Shown one piece after another: positions 57,976-64,000 of a DNA stretch of 64,000 bases (positions within the stretch are counted from its first letter, which is position 1; the number at the start of each line of letters is the position of its first letter). Position numbers and translations under genes: made by a program. Source of the DNA: Eonycteris spelaea (lineage: Eukaryota; Chordata; Mammalia; Chiroptera; Pteropodidae); NCBI GenBank assembly GCA_003508835.1, contig PUFA01000003.1, forward strand, positions 14,671,501-14,735,500, written 5' to 3'. The notes under the pieces were generated by a model that worked only from the letters and a program-made list of their open reading frames with translations, made no database searches and was not told the origin of the DNA.

Positions 57976-60900
57976 TCAGAGGAGACATATGAATTCACAT
58001 ATGACTGGGCCTAAAATCACTTTGATGCAATAAAATTCTATCCAAGGTAATATATTATTCTGTGGAGATAGCCATGGACCAAGCTTATGTGGAATCGATA
58101 CTGGTTGGCAATAATGATATTGATAATGCAGCAAAATGTCTGTGTATGTGCAATGCTGGGACTCATGAAGCAGGGAATAAAGGTTTAAAATTGCTATGTG
58201 AGGGCAAAGTTAAAAAAAAAAGAACAAAAAACAAAACAAAAACAGAATACAAACCTGAACACCTCAAAACAATGCCCCAAAGACCCAAGAAATCTGTGAG
58301 TTAAGGAGATTCCATTAAAGGGAAGTACAGGGACTTATAAAACAATAGCCAATATGTGGTAGATTAAACATCTGTTGCTGACATAAATTGAATTATACTC
58401 AGAAACAGCCATATCCCCTCTAGAAATAACATTGTTCGGAAGAATGTATATACAGTACAACCATGGTAAAAAGAAGATGCATTAACCCATTAATTTAAAG
58501 AGTCTCAATTTCGTTTTTATTTATATTTAAGCTTTTAATCAGGAATAATTAGTCATTACCAGTATTTAACGACTGGCTTGCTAATTGTGTGTTCCAGGAT
58601 GGAGCAGAGAGCAGTTAACACACAAACAGACTGGTCATTAACTACGTTAATGATCAGATTCTCTGGGATTATGACTATTATAAGCTACAATTAACAGTTT
58701 ATAACCTTATTTTTGTATTTTTTTTCTTTTTAGTAGGAAAAAAAAAAAAAAGGAACTGTCCTTGAAACTCAAACAATGAATGCTGGCCTTTCTGGTGTTC
58801 CTCCCATCAGGAAGGAGAGCTCCTGAGGCAAGTCTTGTTTTCATAATCATTATTAGGGCTCAGTGAAGTAAATGCTGGTTCTGGGCAACTGAACAAACAG
58901 GTTCTGCCTTCTCCTCATTAGCATTCATTTGGGCTTACTCCTGAACGATACAACTTCCCAACTGCTAGAAAAGTTTCCATCAGTTCTCATTTGATTCAAA
59001 GAAAAGAATAAGGACTGTGGTGCCAGCTGCCAACTTGGACAAAATTTACCCCATGGAAACACTTCTAGGCCTCGTGAAGACTCTTAGAACTTGGGCTGTG
59101 TTATTGAAATTTGTCCTCTTCACCTGGCACCCTTTCTTCCCCATGTGAAGTATTCGATGCCCTCTCATTCTCCCTTTTCTCAAAAACCTTTCCAGAATGA
59201 AGCTGATAAATATCAGCAGTTGTGTATGGCAGATCACTAAAGCTTTTAAACCACTGATAGATGATAGAGTACCTTGCCCTTGGAGACCAGCACTCCCCCT
59301 GCTGGGATGAGTGTGATGTGGGTGGGAGGGCGTAGTTTTATTCAGGAATATCGTCCTCACAGGTCAGGACCTAGCTGCACACTGAGAACCTTTTGATTAG
59401 CCTATTATAGTTCTACCACCTAGTCATTTCTTTAGGCTGTTAAAACAGTTTTAATCCTTGGTACATGGTGAAATGAAGGAAAATGAAATATTTTTTTTAA
59501 AGTATAGTCTTAGCTTTAAAAACATCTTTATCAGAAAACAAGTTTGTGGTTTTAAGATTTTCCAGAGAAAAATCTTCCAGATAGAAAAATATTTTCAGAC
59601 CAAAATTTGATTAAAAATTTCCTATAGAAACTAAAATTAAGATATAAAGTATATTATATAATTTATATACTATATAAAATATAGCAGATGCAGTGTAATA
59701 TGTAACTTTTATGTAACATATAAAATATATAATGAATAATAGGCTTTATTTGACATTCAGCACACACACACAGACTGCCCACTGTGACCCAGGCATCACA
59801 AGACAGAGGTTACAGCAGTGACATGACACTGGATCTCTCTCATGGTACAGTGGGGGACATCAGCACTGACCAGCCATGATGAACAAGGAAACTTGGGTTT
59901 TGGGGGAGTTTCTGCGGTTATGGGCAGGTGGTAGTTAAGCTAGCTAGGGACCAGAGAAGGGCTCCTGGGGCAATGAGGTCTCAGCCAAGATGTGGGCCAA
60001 CTTTTTCTTTTGGTAAAGATCTCTGACCTTGATGGAAGGCAGGGCCTCTACTAATCAGTCATATCAACAACACTTTCCCAAAAGAAACAGAAGGTCATAG
60101 CATGGCTGGATGCTAGAAATAAGCTTAAAAGTGACTACAGACATTGGAGGCATGGTGGGGGTAGAATAGGGGAAGAAAAAGTTGTAGTAGAGTCACAAAA
60201 CTACTGTACTGATATGGCTGAAAATTAGGCTGCAATTTTGAAATATTAGAAATTCAGATGGGAAGGTTTTCATACAACATACTTACCACTAGAAAGGGAG
60301 GTTCTTGCTGCTAGCCTCTTCTTAATGCCATCAGAGAAAGAAGGTCGGATTAATATTGCACAGCATCATTTGTGGCCATGAGCTTGTGGTAGGGTAATGG
60401 GCACCCTGTTGAACTTCATACATTGTAAGGAGTATAATGGTTGGTAGAAAATGGCTAAGCTCTTTCTTCTGAGCCACATGTTACTGAAGAGTCTCCTTTT
60501 CTGGAATTGATTTTTTAATTCAATTTTTAAAAATAATAACATGCATAAATTTTTACTAACATACCTATGCCCCAATTCCTAGGGCATGTGTGCTTCAGAA
60601 AACTTTCTACAGGACATTTACCTTTAAGAAAATTATATGTGCTGCTTTTGCAAGGGCTGATTTCTTATTGTTTTTCCTTCATGTACTTGGAAATCACATG
60701 CTCTGACACCTAATTATCTGACTTTTGAAAACAGCTTTTATTTACTGGGCAGTAAAACAGTGAAAGTTTCAACTATGGCACCCAATTAAGAAAATCTTTT
60801 GCTTTGGTCAACTGAAGAAAAAATTAGTTTTTCTTATAACTTATTTTCATCAGTTTCTTGACAAGTGGTTAATCCAATTATATATATATATTTTTGATAT

Positions 60901-61620
60901 TGAGATGGTAAGACTGAATTTTAGAAGCTGTTAACTCTTAAGAAGTGTACATAATTGGATTTTTAAATATTTCTATAGTTTTATTCCCATATATTCTGTA
61001 TTTCACAGCTTTGCTTTTTACTGCCTTCATTCTGAATTAAATATACAGTCAGCTTTGTATGGAATTAATATCCAAGATGCCAGGATAATGTAAGCTGCTC
61101 CTAACAATTGATCGTAATCATTTTAAGTTAGTGTTTATTTAAATGCATTAATTGGGTCGTTATATATAGTTGATTCCAAATCGTTGAGAATAAAGTAATA
61201 GGAGTCAGTCTTCATAATTTTGGCATCTTCATAACTTAGGACAAAAGATGGCCTATTTTCTTTCTTTTCAGATTCTGTGCAGCCTCATATTTTTTCCAAT
61301 TCTTACTGCATAGAAAAATAAGCATGATATTGAGTTGTTGGCAAATAAAGGAGGAGGTTGAATTGTAGCATTGCATAGTCCAGAGACATTGCATTTTACT
61401 ATGTGGCGAAGGGATATGTATTGTTAGAAATGAGGGTAATGCAAAATTATTAACCCAATGGAAGACAGAAGATAAGCCCGCACTACTTTAAGAAAACTTG
61501 CACCTTTCTCTTGACCTGACCCTCATCAGCCTCCTAATCAACATTTTACAGTTCCCCTTGGCTCTGTATTAATTAGGCATTTGCTGTGTTTTTCTTATTT
61601 AACCTATATGTGTTGGTCTT

Positions 61621-61633
61621 CCCCCCCCCCCCC
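61621..61633. repeat. Poly-C run (C13)
   Basis: Thirteen C residues, an uncommon homopolymer in mammalian DNA and prone to length error in sequencing. Confidence 0.93.
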
Positions 61634-62517
61634 AAATAAACTCTTTATGAATAAATACCATTTAAAAGTGTTTTCTGTATCTCTTACAGTCAGGCTCAGC
61701 TAAATGTAGGCAAAGGTAAGGGCCAAATAATGTAATAATCAGCCTGACTTGGCATCAGAACAGGCTCTGGAGGCCCCCCAGCTGTGTCAGGAGTTGACCC
61801 TTTTGCTAGATTTTGGAAACATCCAGGAGGTAGTTCAGTTGGGGTTGGAATAGCCACGGACAGTCACTATTTCCCAGTAGGTATGACAGTATTTTAATAT
61901 CTTTGGTGGACTTTTAATCCTAGATCTGGGAACATATTGTTGCTAGAACTCAAGAGTTCTCAGCCTTTAACAGCCTGCAACTGAAGTCACATCTCCTTTT
62001 GGCACAGTTCCCCAATTTGCTTGTAAAAGCTTGGACTTTTACTATGTTCTCTCTCAATGTCTTTGGGCATGCCTAGGATGGCGGTCATGTCCAGCTTTGG
62101 CTCCATAGATCCCTCCAGGTGTGGTTGCCTGCTGCAGCCAGCATTTGGCTTCAGCCTGCTGTGTCATTCTTCTGTAGTGATTTCTGCTAATGGGAAACCA
62201 CTTTTCCTTAGATAGCTACACGTTTTTATCTATGGTGTAGACCAAACTTTAATAATTCCACACAGTAATTGTTAAGGACTGATTCTGTTTCTTATAAGAC
62301 TTTGCAAAAAGTTAAAGGAAACAGAGAAATTAAAATCTGGAAGGTAATAGGATTCTTCCCAAAGTCCACTGACTGTGGACCTCCTCAGTGGAATGTCAAG
62401 TGGGCCCCTTCTCCTTATCTCTGGCTTCTTGTAGGAACCAACCACATCTAATAGGTAGCTTTTGAACAGTGTTCTCCATGCATAGAACTCAATCCTCTAA
62501 AGCCCAGGACAAAAGTC

Positions 62518-62536
62518 TTTTTTTTTTTTTTTTTTT
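62518..62536. repeat. Poly-T run (T19)
   Basis: Nineteen T residues. No minus-strand retroposon body recognised to the right. Confidence 0.93.
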
Positions 62537-64000
62537 AATTTTCTTCTAGAGCTGGCATGTTGCCTCCTTCATTGACCTTTTTCCACCAACTATAAGACCA
62601 TTTTTAGTCTCTACAATTTCCTAATTCAGGACCAATTAGTTCTGGATCATCCCACAAATGCAATGCTAGATCTATTCCAAGTTAGCCTGAGTCCAGCCTG
62701 TCAACCCTTTTTCAAACCTTTCCCCTGGCCTGAAAGGAAGGAAAAAGAACTGAATGTATCTTCTGGCTTATTATGGTCTCTCCCAATTTTCTATTAGCAA
62801 ATATTGAGCAAGAGCACATATGTACACTTCTCAAGAGAGAACGATTACTTTTGGTATAGGGAGTTTAATCCTGATCTAGGGAGAGAGCATAATCAGATAT
62901 TATGACTTGCATAATTCTGCAAAATTATGCCCATTTTACATTACCCTACTAAACAGAACATGACAGCTGAGTTTGAATTACCTGTATTCAGAATCCTTCA
63001 CGATCTTCAGTTCTTCCCCCAAATAATAGGAAGACAGTAATTTTAGATAGGGCTAGCTAAAACCATTCATCAGATTAACCCTTTTTGAAAAATGTTCTGT
63101 TAAAACTGCTCTTTCCCTTATGCTAAACCACACCTTCAACAAAAACTAAAGATCTATTCTGTATCAGATAATTTGTGACACCGATAAATTTGATTTATTA
63201 TTTTTAAAAAGCTAGAAGTATAGGAAAAAATTATTAATGGAATTGTTGTTTTCCTGAGTACATGTAACAGGGAACTGTAGTGTTTATGAGGCACAGAAGG
63301 CACCTAAGAGTGAAAATGTCCGTCATGGAGCCATTATGACCATGATGGGAGGTAGAGGAGCAATTGTGAACAGGTAATATCAGGATATGTGTATGTAGGT
63401 AGTTTGATAAGCCTGTGTTGCCCAGGACATATTTTATCACATATCAGGATTATACTTTCAGTTATGAACAGAGGTTCCTATTCCTGAACTTTAAAAAAAT
63501 ATTTCCCATCCCTTGGGCAGCAGGGGCATCTTTGTGTAGGCACTGTCCTCAAGGGAGTGGCAGATAGGGTGGGAAGAAGGAATCCTTGGTCAGCTTTGAC
63601 TTTGTAGAGACCACAGCAAAAACAGCAGTCTGGAAATCAAGGCTTTTATTTGCAAGAAGCTGGATTTTTGAAATTTAAAAGACAAATACCTAGGGTTCAT
63701 GTACATGTATTATGTGTCGGACAGAACCTGGGAGATCTGATACACCAGAACCTGAGAGATTCCTTCCACAGAGAAATTTCAGGCTGAAACCACAGCAAGT
63801 CAGCTTCTTTTTCTCCACTTCAGTCAAGAAGAAAACAATCTGACAAAAGAGGAGAAAAAAGCACAAAGTCAAAATGACAGGCAAGGAATGAAAGAATCAG
63901 GCCAGTAGTGATGTATGAAATGTCCTACTTTTGATTTTCCATGTAGGAAACACTTAAAATTGATTTTCAATATTTCCATCAATATTTTTAGCCGCTATTG

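Larger units (their letters stand above)
57976..64000. other. Long repeat-poor tail of the window
   Basis: About 6 kb with almost no recognisable interspersed repeats. Simple tracts are an A-rich stretch at 58210-58248, an A run at 58738-58752, AT-rich low complexity at 59640-59735, (CA)n at 59761-59772, a C13 run at 61621-61633 and a T19 run at 62518-62536. The portion at 58490-58700 is unique and dense in TAAT-type cores. No exon, RNA gene or recognisable frame was found; the longest frame, 59046-59360 minus (104 codons), matches nothing known. Confidence 0.5.

Noticed and set aside
58062..58304. 80-codon frame followed by an A-rich stretch, considered as a processed pseudogene
   Set aside because: No parent protein recognised, the A-rich stretch lies within the frame, and no flanking duplication was found.
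1..64000. CRISPR arrays, operons, phage or plasmid features
   Set aside because: The sequence is mammalian. There are no regularly spaced direct repeats, ribosome-binding-site-led frames or prokaryotic gene density.

Overview
The window looks like ordinary non-coding DNA from a placental mammal. It is AT-rich, has no long open reading frame, and is filled with old mammalian interspersed repeats: LINE-1, LINE-2, MIR, MLT1-type MaLR LTRs, hAT-Charlie MER5/MER20 and a Tigger-like element. No protein-coding exon, CpG island, CRISPR array or prokaryotic feature could be supported. The LINE-1 3' ends resemble those of laurasiatherian mammals. The motif at 55.3 kb (gttgacattcagtatt, then ttagtttcaggtgtacaaca) reminds me of bat LINE-1. 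A retroposed 5S rRNA copy and a lone tRNA-derived SINE fit a fruit bat, because 5S-derived SINEs are known from that group, but this host call is low confidence. There is no Alu, B1, carnivore or ruminant SINE.

Layout. 0-5 kb: old LINE-1 (1.9-2.5 kb), an MLT1-like LTR (2.95-3.3 kb), a MIR, then two LINE-1 pieces in opposite orientation (3.8-5.0 kb). 5-7.5 kb: mostly unannotated. 7.5-9.2 kb: a minus-strand LINE-1 with a nested LINE-1 3' end. 10-11.3 kb: LINE-2 and LINE-1. 11.3-16.1 kb: repeat-poor sequence with conserved-element-like stretches. 16.1-16.7 kb: an LTR. 17.4-20.6 kb: the longest LINE-1 (minus strand), carrying a 5S rRNA retrocopy with perfect 13-bp target-site duplications. 20.7-25.4 kb: repeat-poor. 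25.4-32.6 kb: MER20, MIR, LINE-2, LTR-like sequence, an unclassified repeat and a tRNA-derived SINE. 35.6-37.7 kb: a plus-strand LINE-1 covering the end of ORF2 and the 3' UTR. 37.9-45.5 kb: MIR, LINE-2 and LINE-1. 47.8-49.0 kb: MER5A, MER20 and MLT1. 50-54.4 kb: MIR, a Tigger-like element with cruciform-prone microsatellites, and LINE-1. 55.3-56.4 kb: LINE-1. 56.4-64 kb: mostly repeat-poor, with one homeodomain-site-rich stretch near 58.5 kb.

There is no gene system working together here. The most informative items are the two polymerase III-derived retroposons (5S at 20.6 kb, tRNA SINE at 32.4 kb) and a few repeat-free, motif-dense stretches that could be enhancers. Repeat boundaries were judged by eye against remembered consensus patterns and are approximate to some tens of bases.
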